Counted from the stretch's first letter, positions 9,391 through 16,967 are shown. The stretch is DNA of 45,254 nt from Comamonadaceae bacterium (GCA_007280205.1 QYPX01000032.1:1-45254), one strand, 5' to 3'. Program-made: numbers and translations. Notes: a model not told the origin generated them from the sequence alone.

Positions 9391-10560
9391 TTATGCTGCT
9401 GCTTTGTGCACCTGATGCTCTTCTTCTTTATCGCGAAACTCCTGCGCAATGGCATGCAAGCGCGCTTGCTCCTGCACAAACGCAGCAACAATCAGTGGGT
9501 CAAATTTGATGCCATCGAGTTTCAGGATCTCGGCGCTCGCCTCTTCGTGCGTCCAGGCGCGCTTGTAGACACGCGCGGTGGTGAGTGCGTCGTACACGTC
9601 AGCAACTGCCATCAAGCGTGCTCCCAGCGGGATGTCCTGGCCGCGCAGGCCGCGTGGATAGCCGCTGCCGTCCCAGTTTTCATGGTGCGCGCCGGCCAGA
9701 CTGGCTGCCACAAAAAACAGGCAGTCATCGGCTCGCCCTGCGCCTGCCATCACCCGCAGAATGGACTCGCCCAGCGCGGCGTGTGTGCGCATAAGTTGCG
9801 TTTCTTCTTCGGTGTGGCGGCCGGGCTTCAGCAGGATATGGTCAGGTATACCAACCTTGCCCAGATCGTGCATCGGGGTGGCCTTGGCAATCAGCTCAAT
9901 TTGTGGCTCGGCCAGTTGCTCGGTATAGTGGCCAGCGCGAACCAGACCTTGCGCCAGCGTTCTGACGTAGAGTTGAGTGCGCTTGGTGTGCAGACCGGTT
10001 TCGTTGTCACGAACGAGCGAGAGTTGGGTCAGCGCGGCGATCATCTGCTCGCGACCGCGCTGCATCGCGTTGTCACTGAGTTCCTGGTATTCGTCAAGCA
10101 CTACCTTGAGCTGCCGGTTGACTTCCTCGTACCGGGTGACGTCGGTGTAGGTCCGAACCACATCACCTGATGGCATGGGGTGGGTTTGGACCTCGATGTA
10201 GCGGCCACTGCGGTCCTGGCGCAGGTAGCGCCGGGGTATACGTTCGTCCACGTCCACGCCCAAGGTGGCTACATAGCTGCGCGCCTCCTCCTGCACACCC
10301 GACAGCTCCGGTCCGAAGTCACCCCGATCGCGCTGAAAATTCACCACTTCAGACAACAAAGGTTGGCTCTGCAGCAGTGACTTCGGCAGGTCCAGCAAGT
10401 CGCAGGCCCTGTCATTGACCATTTTGTAGCGGCCGTCCTGGCCAATCACGCAAATTCCTTGTGACATGGTCTGCAGGGCTGCTTCCAACAGGACGCTGGT
10501 TTCACTCAATCGCAGGTCAGCTTGCCGACGATTCTTGAGTTTGACTGCGGGATGGGCCAT
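9391..10560 (-). CDS. PAS / HD-GYP cyclic-di-GMP phosphodiesterase
   Basis: 389 residues. A PAS-7-like sensory domain covers about residues 20-140 ([32 protein letters not shown]). A coiled linker leads to an HD-GYP domain with [19 protein letters not shown], the metal-binding HD in [27 protein letters not shown] (the GYP motif) and [17 protein letters not shown]. Proteins of this type hydrolyse cyclic di-GMP, lowering its level and favouring motility over attachment. No membrane segment is seen, so it is cytoplasmic. The gene leads an operon with two response regulators, so a receiver may control it or compete for the same signal. A perfect hairpin lies in its upstream region. Confidence 0.9.
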   Translation of the reverse strand: MAHPAVKLKNRRQADLRLSETSVLLEAALQTMSQGICVIGQDGRYKMVNDRACDLLDLPKSLLQSQPLLSEVVNFQRDRGDFGPELSGVQEEARSYVATLGVDVDERIPRRYLRQDRSGRYIEVQTHPMPSGDVVRTYTDVTRYEEVNRQLKVVLDEYQELSDNAMQRGREQMIAALTQLSLVRDNETGLHTKRTQLYVRTLAQGLVRAGHYTEQLAEPQIELIAKATPMHDLGKVGIPDHILLKPGRHTEEETQLMRTHAALGESILRVMAGAGRADDCLFFVAASLAGAHHENWDGSGYPRGLRGQDIPLGARLMAVADVYDALTTARVYKRAWTHEEASAEILKLDGIKFDPLIVAAFVQEQARLHAIAQEFRDKEEEHQVHKAAA

Positions 10561-10632
10561 ACGTATTTCACCATTTCACGTGCGATCCAGCTGGATCCTG
10601 ATCGTGCCTCCCATGCTAGGGAACTGGCCCAA

Positions 10633-10665
10633 AAGAACAATTGCCCTTTGGGGCAATTGTTCTTA
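10633..10665. repeat. Dispersed palindromic repeat, copy 2 (perfect 14-bp stem)
   Basis: AAGAACAATTGCCC at 10633-10646 pairs perfectly with 10651-10664 across a TTTG loop. Positions 10641-10665 match 2244-2268 at 24 of 25 bases. It sits in the gap between the divergent HD-GYP gene (start 10560) and the receiver gene (start 10718). It could be a mobile REP-like sequence, an operator or a transcript-end hairpin. No adjoining transposase was found. Confidence 0.7.
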
Positions 10666-10717
10666 TGCCGTAGAGCGCCAATACTCGGCCATTGTTGGAC
10701 TAAATCACTTCGATTGA

Positions 10718-11089
10718 ATGCCTGCCATGACCCAAGTCCTTATTGTTGACGACAACCCCGACATACGGCGTCTGCTTGCCATCACCTTGGGCGAGGATTG
10801 CGCACTTGATGAAGCAACAGATGGCCTCAGCGCGCTCGAAAGTATCCGGCAGTTCCCGCCAAAGGTCGTCTTGCTCGATGTCATGATGCTCGGCGAACTG
10901 GACGGTTTGCAGGTGCTTCAAGCGATCAAGGGCAATCCGCAAACCAACAACATTCAGGTGGCGATGGTAAGTGCGCGAGGCCAGATTGCCGACTCAGATC
11001 AGGCTCGGCAGTTTGGTGCCGATGCGTACTTCATCAAGCCCTTCAGTCCGCGTCAGGTCAGCACCTGGGTTCGGGACCGGCTGACATGA
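10718..11089 (+). CDS. CheY-like single-domain response regulator
   Basis: About 123 residues, a receiver domain only. VLIVDDNPDIRRLL gives the acidic pocket, VVLLDVMMLGELDG the phospho-acceptor Asp, VAMVSARG the Ser and DAYFIKPFSPRQ the Lys. No DNA-binding or enzymatic domain is attached. ATG 10718 is taken, with ATG 10727 three codons in as an equal choice. It overlaps the next gene by ATGA and so is coupled to the kinase-like ATPase. It is divergent from the HD-GYP operon. Confidence 0.85.
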   Translation: MPAMTQVLIVDDNPDIRRLLAITLGEDCALDEATDGLSALESIRQFPPKVVLLDVMMLGELDGLQVLQAIKGNPQTNNIQVAMVSARGQIADSDQARQFGADAYFIKPFSPRQVSTWVRDRLT

Positions 11090-11745
11090 CAAGCAAGACT
11101 GCCCCAATGGAAAAGGAAGAATTCAGATCCTGCGTTGCCGCACTTGAGGAGCGCGTTGAGGAACGCACCATACAGCTGCAAAAAGTTCTCAATATGCTGC
11201 GCAAGCGCGTCAGCAGTTCGCTCGACATTCGAATGATTCTGCAGAACCTCAAAAGCAAGTCGGCTGGTGGCAATGCCTGTTGGAAACAAGAGGACTTGCA
11301 CCAGATACTGGACCTGTCGCTGAACCGGGCTCGCGCCGAGCTCAAATGCCAACCCAAAGTGTTCCGCCACTACGGCGAATTGCCACCGGTATGCTGTCAG
11401 TCAGCTCAGCTCTTAGAGGTTTTCATGACGCTGCTGGTCAACGCTGTGCAATCGCTCGAAGCCAAGCGCGAGCTATCGATCCTGACCGATCGCCTGGGCG
11501 ATGACAAGGTCCGCATTCGGATCATTGATACCGGGCGCGGCATGGCGCCGGATCATGTCGCCCGCATCTTTGATCCGGTTCTGTCCCAAGATCCGCTGGG
11601 CAAGGGCTCCGGGCTGGGCCTGTGGCTGGCCGCCAGGAGCGTCGAGCGCCATCACGGTGAAATCGAGGTCTGGAGCCAAGTTGGCAGCGGCACCCGTTTT
11701 ACCATCACGCTGCCCATCGGTCAGCCAGACGCGCCTGAAGCCTGA
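11086..11745 (+). CDS. Histidine-kinase-like ATPase without a visible phospho-acceptor His
   Basis: 219 residues. An N-terminal coiled coil (AALEERVEERTIQLQKVLNMLRKRV) leads into a GHKL ATPase with N box LLVNAVQSLEAK, G1 box IDTGRGMAPDHV and G2 box GKGSGLGLWLA. Between them the usual H-box is missing: the segment SSSLDIRMILQNLKSK has no His at the expected place. The protein may be a phosphatase or ATPase subunit acting on the coupled receiver, or may work with a kinase made elsewhere. It is translated in overlap with the receiver gene. The reading frame is otherwise intact, so I do not call it a pseudogene. Confidence 0.8.
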   Translation: MTSKTAPMEKEEFRSCVAALEERVEERTIQLQKVLNMLRKRVSSSLDIRMILQNLKSKSAGGNACWKQEDLHQILDLSLNRARAELKCQPKVFRHYGELPPVCCQSAQLLEVFMTLLVNAVQSLEAKRELSILTDRLGDDKVRIRIIDTGRGMAPDHVARIFDPVLSQDPLGKGSGLGLWLAARSVERHHGEIEVWSQVGSGTRFTITLPIGQPDAPEA

Positions 11746-11748
11746 TTT

Positions 11749-11859
11749 GAATGGTTTGCGGAATCAAAAGCTCAGATTCGTCAAGGCCTGATGCTCAAGC
11801 AGCGTAATGAGTTCATCAACAAGGTGATGAGTGAGGCTCGAATTCAAGTCAGAGAGTGA
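11749..11859 (+). pseudogene. Possible C-terminal relic of a parvulin-type prolyl isomerase
   Basis: An open stretch without a start codon context, reading ESKAQIRQGLMLKQRNEF and ending ARIQVRE before the TGA at 11857-11859. The pattern resembles the C-terminal helix of PpiC/SurA-like periplasmic isomerases (I.Q.L..Q...EFI). Nothing upstream continues the gene because the kinase-like ORF ends at 11745. The resemblance is from memory of the family and the stretch is short. Confidence 0.3.
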
Positions 11860-11916
11860 TCATCACGAGCGGCACGCGTGCGGACCTTGTTTGCTGACTC
11901 ATCAGGGCACAGTGCC

Positions 11917-12357
11917 TCAGTCGTGCGCACCCATATCCACCGCCTTGCAGGCCAGTCGAACCACCTTCGGAATGGGTCGGGTGGCGGTGCGGTAATTGAT
12001 GATATTGCGCCGCGACATGCCCAGGGTGTCAGCCGCTTTGCTGGCTGAAAACCCGTGCTGCATCATCCATGCATCGAAGCTGCGCGCACCGTCGTCTGCC
12101 TGCTCGGCGGCGAGTCGGTAAACCGTGGTGGCCGCTATCGACAACGGGCCTTCATCGTCCCATGTCAGGCCGCTACCCCATTCCTCGACAGCAACACGGG
12201 GAAACAGATCCGCATCGCGCAGAGGTTTGAGGCTTTTGAACCCGGCCACGAATGCAGCCAGGTCGACGTCGGCGCTCCAACCGTCCTCAAAACAAACGTT
12301 CAGGCGCATGTCGCCAAGCGCCGTGGCCTTGGTAATTCGGGGAAGTTTTTCACGCAT
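11917..12357 (-). CDS. DUF2442 protein with C-terminal helix-turn-helix
   Basis: About 146 residues. The N-terminal half (ALGDMRLNVCFEDGW, VDLAAFV, FKSLKPLRDADLF, WGSGLTWDDEGPLSIAA) is a DUF2442 domain. The end (FSASKAADTLGMSRRNIINY) is a helix-turn-helix of the antitoxin or repressor kind. ATG 12357 is preferred because GGAG lies seven bases ahead; ATG 12384 is also open. It follows the DUF4160 gene on the same strand. DUF4160/DUF2442 neighbours recur in bacteria and are suspected toxin-antitoxin pairs, so this would be the DNA-binding partner. Function is not proven. Confidence 0.82.
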   Translation of the reverse strand: MREKLPRITKATALGDMRLNVCFEDGWSADVDLAAFVAGFKSLKPLRDADLFPRVAVEEWGSGLTWDDEGPLSIAATTVYRLAAEQADDGARSFDAWMMQHGFSASKAADTLGMSRRNIINYRTATRPIPKVVRLACKAVDMGAHD

Positions 12358-12389
12358 AGTCATGCTCCATTGAGTTTGTCCCATTCGGC

Positions 12390-12587
12390 CTAAATCAGTG
12401 GTTTATTGGCCAGCGCCCAAGTTATCGCTTTGGCAAGCAGTTTTCGATTTGCGCAGCCCGCAAGCTCGGCCATGGTTGCCAGATCAACCGCCGAATCACC
12501 ATCCGGTGTGCGCACATGAAAATGAACCGGCGCATGGTCGGCATAGACCGATATCTTCATTTTGCCGTCACGATAAATCGTATTCAC
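12390..12587 (-). CDS. DUF4160 small protein
   Basis: About 65 residues from GTG 12587. The core MKISVYADHAPVHFHV with the conserved DH.P.HFHV pattern identifies DUF4160, and AKAITWALANKPLI closes it. An in-frame ATG at 12617 is open, but a good promoter places the transcript start at about 12587, on the GTG itself, so translation may be leaderless; ATG 12560 would cut into the domain. It lies 32 bases before the DUF2442 gene and is probably cotranscribed. DUF4160 has no proven activity; a role as a toxin or regulator alongside DUF2442 is inference. Confidence 0.78.
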   Translation of the reverse strand: MNTIYRDGKMKISVYADHAPVHFHVRTPDGDSAVDLATMAELAGCANRKLLAKAITWALANKPLI

Positions 12588-12593
12588 GGGCTT

Positions 12594-12621
12594 ATTATAG
12601 TGAAATGGTTGCACCATGCAA
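12594..12621 (-). promoter_or_regulatory. Sigma-70 promoter for the DUF4160/DUF2442 pair
   Basis: On the minus strand TTGCAT (12621-12616) is followed by a 16-base spacer and TATAAT (12599-12594). The transcript would start near 12587, coinciding with the GTG codon of the DUF4160 gene. Confidence 0.6.
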
Positions 12622-12984
12622 ACCGATTAAAAGGCTAAGAATTGCGAAAACCCAACCTCCAATCTGAAGGTCCGCTTTGACTATCTGGGCCGCGGGCCCG
12701 CGAACGTCCGCTCGATACGGTCGCAGATGACCGTTTAGGGCACTGGCTGAAACTGGAGATTCTTCCCTGAATGTCGGTTGACGGTTCAAGCTGTCACTCA
12801 CTGCCACATTGAAGCGATCACAAGCCAACTGTCCGGACCAGTGATTGCCCCGGATTCATGGAGATGTCGGCGGTCAATTATCGAAAAGATCTGCGTGGCC
12901 GACGCGGCGAGAATCGGCTAGGATAGCTACAGCCTCGGAGTGCCCTCGTGATGGCATGACGATGGTGTCACCCGAGAACCCCAA
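12622..12984. other. Intergenic stretch with a 12-bp GC palindrome
   Basis: No convincing gene. It holds a perfect 12-base palindrome CGCGGGCCCGCG at 12691-12702. A 77-residue open frame on the minus strand (12595-12828) shows no family features and I do not count it. No promoter of note was found for the nucleotidyltransferase that follows. Confidence 0.5.
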
Positions 12985-13275
12985 ATGCGCCCATCCCTAG
13001 CCCTGAAAACCCACCGCGAAGCCATTCGGGCCATTGCCTTACGGCATCGTGTGACCGACGTTCGCGTGTTCGGATCAGTGGTGCACGGCGACGACACCGA
13101 AGACAGCGACCTCGACTTGCTGGTGGAACCCACTGCAGAGACCACGATGATGGATATTGCCAAGATTCAATGGGAACTGGGGCAACTGTTGCTCGTGACG
13201 GTCGACGTGCTCACGCCCAATGGCCTGCCTGCCAAATTTCGTGCACAAGTCATTGCCGAGGCGCAAGCGCTATGA
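12985..13275 (+). CDS. mntA: MntA-type minimal nucleotidyltransferase (antitoxin)
   Basis: 96 residues. The signature GSVVHGDDTEDSDLDLLVEP gives the GSxxxG and SDxDL metal-binding carboxylates, with VTVDVLTPNGLPAKF following. In MNT/HEPN toxin-antitoxin systems MntA AMPylates and silences the HEPN ribonuclease HepT encoded next to it. Here no HEPN gene follows. After an overlapping ATG at 13272 the frame ends within 15 codons, and an adjacent frame shows only a short possible remnant. The gene therefore looks orphaned. The ribosome site is weak and the start uncertain. Confidence 0.85.
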   Translation: MRPSLALKTHREAIRAIALRHRVTDVRVFGSVVHGDDTEDSDLDLLVEPTAETTMMDIAKIQWELGQLLLVTVDVLTPNGLPAKFRAQVIAEAQAL

Positions 13276-13368
13276 GCAAGATCGAAATTTTGCGCACGAT
13301 GTCGCCCATACGGTAGAAGCCTTAAAGAGCCGCCTTGTCCACATCCTGCGCACCGGGACAGTTGGCTG
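13272..13368 (+). pseudogene. Possible remnant of the HEPN toxin partner
   Basis: ATG 13272 overlaps the mntA stop in the ATGA manner expected of a partner gene, but reads MSKIEILRTMSPIR and stops. A shifted frame from about 13286 stays open to a TGA near 13368 and reads NFAHDVAHTVEALKSRL and onward. This fits a small frameshifted leftover but shows no HEPN Rx4-6H motif. The call rests mainly on position. Confidence 0.25.
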
Positions 13369-13482
13369 ATAGGCTTTGCGCAACCGACGTCAAGCCATGC
13401 AGCTCTGTCATCACGATGTGAGTTGCTTTCAATGCCACATGTTGCCCCAGGCCCGGCCAATGGGCGTGTGCCAGAATCTGCC

Positions 13483-14955
13483 ATGCCATACGTCCTCAGT
13501 ACCCATGGATCACGCCTTTTGCTGTGGTTGGTGCTCTCTGCACTGGGGGGTGTGCTGTTGGCTCGCTCCGAGCTGGCGCAGCTCCGCGAAGAGTTTGAGA
13601 TTGACGCGCGCATCAGCCACCGCCTGCTGAGCCAACGCGCGGTACAGCACGAGGCGGTGCTGGCCACGCTGGCGCTACTGCAACCGACGACACAGTCTGG
13701 CGTGGCCGACCCAGCAGAACAGCGTTTGTCATCGGTGTACCCACAAATTCTGAGTGTGCAACGGCGTGACCCCGGCAGCAACTGGTCCAGCACCAGCCTG
13801 GCGGATGCCGAAAATGCCTCGCGCCAGACGCGGCACGCCGCGCTGGCCAACCTGGATTTCACGGCCCAGCAAGGGCGCTACCAGTTGGTGCTGGCGGCCC
13901 AACCCAGCAGTTTTGCCTTGTTGATTGACGTGTCCGCCAGCGTACCCTGGAATGTTTGGTCCATGCCGGCGCAAAGCAGCCCGGTGCGGGTAACGCTGGA
14001 GCATGCCGGAAACGTGTTTGTGGTGCAGCCAGGGCGCGTCACCGGGTCGGGCTGGCGCTTTGAGTTTCACAAACATCTGGCAAGCGTTAGCCAGCCATTT
14101 GATGTGGTGGCTGTGCGCCAGGTGGGCTGGCTTGAGTTGCCCTGGGGCATGATCGCCGTGTGGACCTTGCTTATGGCAGCCCTGTTGGTGGGCTGGTCGG
14201 CTTGGCAGCGCCAGCGCAGCGCACGCCGCCGTGCCGAAGAATTGCTGCGCGTGGGGCAGGTGGCGCGCCTGAACACGCTGGGTGAACTGGCTGCGGGCAT
14301 GGCCCATGAACTGAACCAGCCGCTCACCGCCATTCTGGCCAACACCCAAGCTGCCAAACGTCTGCTGCAAGACGACCCCGACGAGTTGCCCGCCGCACTG
14401 CAGGCCATGGATCAAGCCGTGGCGCAAGCCCGCCGCGCAGCCGATGTGTTGGCCCGGTTGCGCCGCACGGTTGAGCAACCCAACTCGGCTGAGCCGAGTC
14501 AGGTGGTGGACTTGGCGCAGGCCGTGCGCAATGCGCTTGACCTGCTGGCGCCAGAGTGCAAGCGCCGAGGTGTCAACGTCACTGTGCAGGCGGTGCAGCC
14601 TGCCCATGTGTTGGCCGAGCGAGTGGCGCTGGAGCAAATCGTGCACAACCTGCTGACCAATGCATTGCAGGCACTCGACCTGGTGTCGGCGGCAGAGCGT
14701 CAACTGACTGTTCACATTGAAGTGGCCTCAGGCATGGGTGTGCTGCGTGTGGCAGACACCGGGCCTGGCATTGCACCGGACACCTTGTCCCATGTGTTTG
14801 AGCCTTTTTTCACTACCCGCGAAGGCGGCTTGGGGTTGGGCCTGAGCCTGTGTGAAACCCTGGCCGCAGGCATGGGTGGGCAACTGAGTGCCCACGCCAA
14901 TGCGCCACATGGCGCTGTTTTTACCCTTACCTTGCCACTGGCAACCGGCCCATGA
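13483..14955 (+). CDS. Two-pass membrane sensor histidine kinase
   Basis: About 490 residues from ATG 13483; TTG 13423 and ATG 13432 upstream are open but add a segment with no features. A first membrane helix (residues about 10-27, LLLWLVLSALGGVLLA), a periplasmic sensory region of about 200 residues, and a second helix (WGMIAVWTLLMAALLVGW) are seen. The cytoplasmic kinase has LAAGMAHELNQPLTAIL with the acceptor His, LLTNALQALD, DTGPGIAPD and GGLGLGLSLCETLA. The stop overlaps the next gene's start (ATGA), so it is the partner of that FixJ-type regulator. The ligand is unknown; the periplasmic part matches no sensor family I recognise. Confidence 0.9.
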   Translation: MPYVLSTHGSRLLLWLVLSALGGVLLARSELAQLREEFEIDARISHRLLSQRAVQHEAVLATLALLQPTTQSGVADPAEQRLSSVYPQILSVQRRDPGSNWSSTSLADAENASRQTRHAALANLDFTAQQGRYQLVLAAQPSSFALLIDVSASVPWNVWSMPAQSSPVRVTLEHAGNVFVVQPGRVTGSGWRFEFHKHLASVSQPFDVVAVRQVGWLELPWGMIAVWTLLMAALLVGWSAWQRQRSARRRAEELLRVGQVARLNTLGELAAGMAHELNQPLTAILANTQAAKRLLQDDPDELPAALQAMDQAVAQARRAADVLARLRRTVEQPNSAEPSQVVDLAQAVRNALDLLAPECKRRGVNVTVQAVQPAHVLAERVALEQIVHNLLTNALQALDLVSAAERQLTVHIEVASGMGVLRVADTGPGIAPDTLSHVFEPFFTTREGGLGLGLSLCETLAAGMGGQLSAHANAPHGAVFTLTLPLATGP

Positions 14956-15578
14956 ATGCACCGCTGTCACCGTTGATCCATTTGATAGACGACGACGAGG
15001 CTGTGCGCGCCAGCCTGGCGCTGCTGATCGGCACCGTGGGATTGCGGGTGCAGACCTGGGCTGATCCGCAGGACTTCATGCAGGGTTTTGACCGCCAGGG
15101 CATTGGTGCCATCGTGCTCGATGTGCGCATGCCCGGCACCAGCGGACTGACCGTGCTGGACGCGCTGGTTGTCCAAGGCGTGGATCAGCCCGTGGTCATG
15201 CTCACCGGGCACGGCACGGTAGAGCTGTGTCGGCGGGCTTTTAAATCGGGTGCCACCGAGTTCTTGGAAAAACCGGTGAATGACGAGCTGTTGCTCGAAA
15301 CCCTGCAAAACGCCGTGCGCCAGCATGTGCGCTCGCGTGAACGGCACCAGGCCAGCCGCCAGGCGCGTGAACGTTATGCGCAGTTGTCCGAACGCGAGCG
15401 TGAGGTGTTGGGCCTGATTGTGGAGGGCTTGACCAACAAGGAAATTGGTCGTGCGCTGGGCCTGTCACCCCGTACGGTGGAAACCCACCGCGCCAACCTG
15501 TTTGGCAAACTGAAAGTGGAGTCGCTGGCGCACCTGATACGTCACTACGCCACACTGGCCACGCAATCCGACGCCTGA
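14952..15578 (+). CDS. FixJ-type response regulator
   Basis: 208 residues: a receiver (LIHLIDDDEAVRASLALL, acceptor Asp in IVLDVRMPGTSG, Thr in VVMLTGHGT, Lys in FLEKPVND) and a LuxR-type helix-turn-helix (LSEREREVLGLIVEGLTNKEIGRALGLSPRTVETHRANLFGKL). It overlaps the kinase gene by four bases, which makes the two a cognate pair. A perfect inverted repeat lies 36 bases downstream of its stop and upstream of the small secreted protein gene, and is a natural candidate for its binding site. Distance and symmetry support this, but binding is inference. Confidence 0.92.
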   Translation: MNAPLSPLIHLIDDDEAVRASLALLIGTVGLRVQTWADPQDFMQGFDRQGIGAIVLDVRMPGTSGLTVLDALVVQGVDQPVVMLTGHGTVELCRRAFKSGATEFLEKPVNDELLLETLQNAVRQHVRSRERHQASRQARERYAQLSEREREVLGLIVEGLTNKEIGRALGLSPRTVETHRANLFGKLKVESLAHLIRHYATLATQSDA

Positions 15579-15613
15579 GTCACGCGGCCGCTTTGCCAAG
15601 TGGCTCGAAAAGA

Positions 15614-15631
15614 CTCCGTAGTTCTACGGAG
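15614..15631. promoter_or_regulatory. Perfect 18-bp palindrome, likely regulator binding site
   Basis: CTCCGTAG (15614-15621) and CTACGGAG (15624-15631) flank a TT centre. It lies between the FixJ-type regulator and the secreted-protein gene, about 105 bases before the latter's start, a usual position for an activator site. LuxR-type regulators bind dyads of about this size. Confidence 0.55.
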
Positions 15632-15687
15632 CCCCGCGCGTAGCCGCCCGAATCGTCAGCGCGCACAGGTTTGATTACATTTTCTCC

Positions 15688-15726
15688 AGGAGGTGAACAG
15701 TTGATTCACCACCCATTTCTCAGGAG
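15688..15726 (+). promoter_or_regulatory. Hairpin over a perfect ribosome site, then a second ribosome site
   Basis: AGGAGGTGA at 15688-15696 is an ideal anti-SD match but lies about 40 bases before the gene. GGTGAA (15692-15697) can pair with TTCACC (15705-15710). The site actually serving ATG 15735 is AGGAG at 15722-15726. The upstream SD could start a short leader peptide at TTG 15701; this may be chance. Confidence 0.35.
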
Positions 15727-15734
15727 AAAACCCC

Positions 15735-15944
15735 ATGCGATCCCTTCATTTCACAGCCACCCTCGTTTTGTCATTAACCACTTTGGGCGCCAGCGCCCAG
15801 GCCAAAGCATTTACCTCGGCCTCTGGTAAAAACACCACAGCTGCCATGTGGGAAGGTGTGCAAAAGAACCCGGCTTCGGCCAATGTGGCCATGATTCCGG
15901 GCTACCTGCTGCTGGGCGGTGGTGTGCAAGACATGCTGAAGTAA
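15735..15944 (+). CDS. Small exported protein of unknown function (69 aa)
   Basis: The first 23 residues are a clear Sec signal peptide (MRSLHFTATLVLSLTTLGASAQA), leaving a mature peptide of about 46 residues. That part contains KNTTAAMWEGVQKNPASANVAM and a hydrophobic GYLLLGGGV near the end. I recognise no family. AGGAG at 15722-15726 supports the start. It is followed 28 bases later by the exported ankyrin protein, and the two probably form an operon under the palindrome at 15614-15631. Signal peptide, ribosome site and context make it a real gene despite its size. Confidence 0.7.
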   Translation: MRSLHFTATLVLSLTTLGASAQAKAFTSASGKNTTAAMWEGVQKNPASANVAMIPGYLLLGGGVQDMLK

Positions 15945-15972
15945 GCCAGCTTCAACCCAACCCGGACAAGAC

Positions 15973-16677
15973 ATGCAAAGAAGAACCTCATTCCTCGCCT
16001 GGCTCATGGCCGCGCTCCTGGCCATGGCGGCCTTGGCCGGCCCGGCCCAAAGCCAGGTGGCCCCCAGTGCGGCAGAGGCCGCGCGTTACACCGGCTTGCA
16101 TGCGGCAGCGCACAAGGGTGATTTGGTGCAGCTTAAGAAGCTGCTGGCCAGCGGTGCCAGTGCCAATGCGCGAGACCCGTTTGGCCGCACGCCATTGCAT
16201 GTGGCTACGTTTGCCAGGCAGCCCGAGGTCATTCGTGCGCTGGCCTTGGCGGGGGCGAACCTTGAGCTGCTGGAAAACGACCGCTACGACGCGGTGACGG
16301 TTGCGGCGGTGGCCGACGATGAAGACACTTTGCGGGTGTTGCTGGGCTTGGGCGCCAGTGCCAAACTCACCACCAGCCGATATGACGGCACCGCGCTGAT
16401 TGCGGCCGCCCACTTGGGACACGACGGGGTGGTGAGGCAGTTGATTGCTGCGGGTGCCCCGCTGGACCATGTCAACAACCTGCACTGGACTGCCATGATC
16501 GAGGCCATTGTGTTGGGCCAGGGTGGTGCAAGACATCAAGCGGTGTTACACGCGCTGCTGGCGTCCGGTGCCAGCACCCGGTTGACCGACCGCGAGGGCA
16601 ATACGCCGCTGGCGCTGGCCAAAGCCCGAGGTTTTGCGGCCATGGTGGAAATGTTGGAGAAGAACGGCGCCAGGTAG
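15973..16677 (+). CDS. Exported ankyrin-repeat protein
   Basis: 234 residues. A signal peptide (residues 1-28, ending GPAQSQ) is followed by about five ankyrin repeats. Clear ones are YTGLHAAAHKGDLVQLKKLLASG, RTPLHVATFARQPEVIRALALAG, DAVTVAAVADDEDTLRVLLGLG, GTALIAAAHLGHDGVVRQLIAAG and NTPLALAKARGFAAMVEMLEKNG. Such proteins bind other proteins in the periplasm; some lie beside stress enzymes. Its neighbour is a tiny exported protein, so one may hold the other. The ribosome site is weak and translation may be coupled to the upstream gene. Confidence 0.88.
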   Translation: MQRRTSFLAWLMAALLAMAALAGPAQSQVAPSAAEAARYTGLHAAAHKGDLVQLKKLLASGASANARDPFGRTPLHVATFARQPEVIRALALAGANLELLENDRYDAVTVAAVADDEDTLRVLLGLGASAKLTTSRYDGTALIAAAHLGHDGVVRQLIAAGAPLDHVNNLHWTAMIEAIVLGQGGARHQAVLHALLASGASTRLTDREGNTPLALAKARGFAAMVEMLEKNGAR

Positions 16678-16967
16678 CTTGTGAGATGACAGCAAGGTTC
16701 AGGGCAAAAGCATCAGGGCTTCAATGGGCCGCTCAGGCCGACCCGCAACGCATCACCACAGCCCTCCCTCAGCGGTGGCCCAAGTGCTCGGTATAAGCCA
16801 CAGCCAACGTCCGGTCTGAAGGAGGCAATTCGCAAACTGTCATTTCCGCAAGGGCACGAAGCGGGCCAGGCTTATGGGGGCGTGTTGCATCGCTCCCCCA
16901 CAAACAGGACGGATGACTTGCTATGAACCGGACAACTCATTTACTCCCGACACTCCCGACAATCAAG
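16678..16967. other. Intergenic stretch, nothing recognised
   Basis: No gene, strong hairpin or repeat was seen between the ankyrin gene and the promoter of the AbrB/PIN pair. An open frame entering from ATG 16923 only extends the antitoxin upstream of its own promoter and is not counted. Confidence 0.4.

Noticed and set aside
12595-12828. 77-codon frame upstream of the DUF4160 gene
   Set aside because: It contains the promoter of that gene and shows no family features.
15701-15829. Leader peptide of about 42 codons from TTG 15701
   Set aside because: A perfect SD precedes it, but it overlaps the signal peptide region of the real gene and shows no sequence character; kept only as a question.
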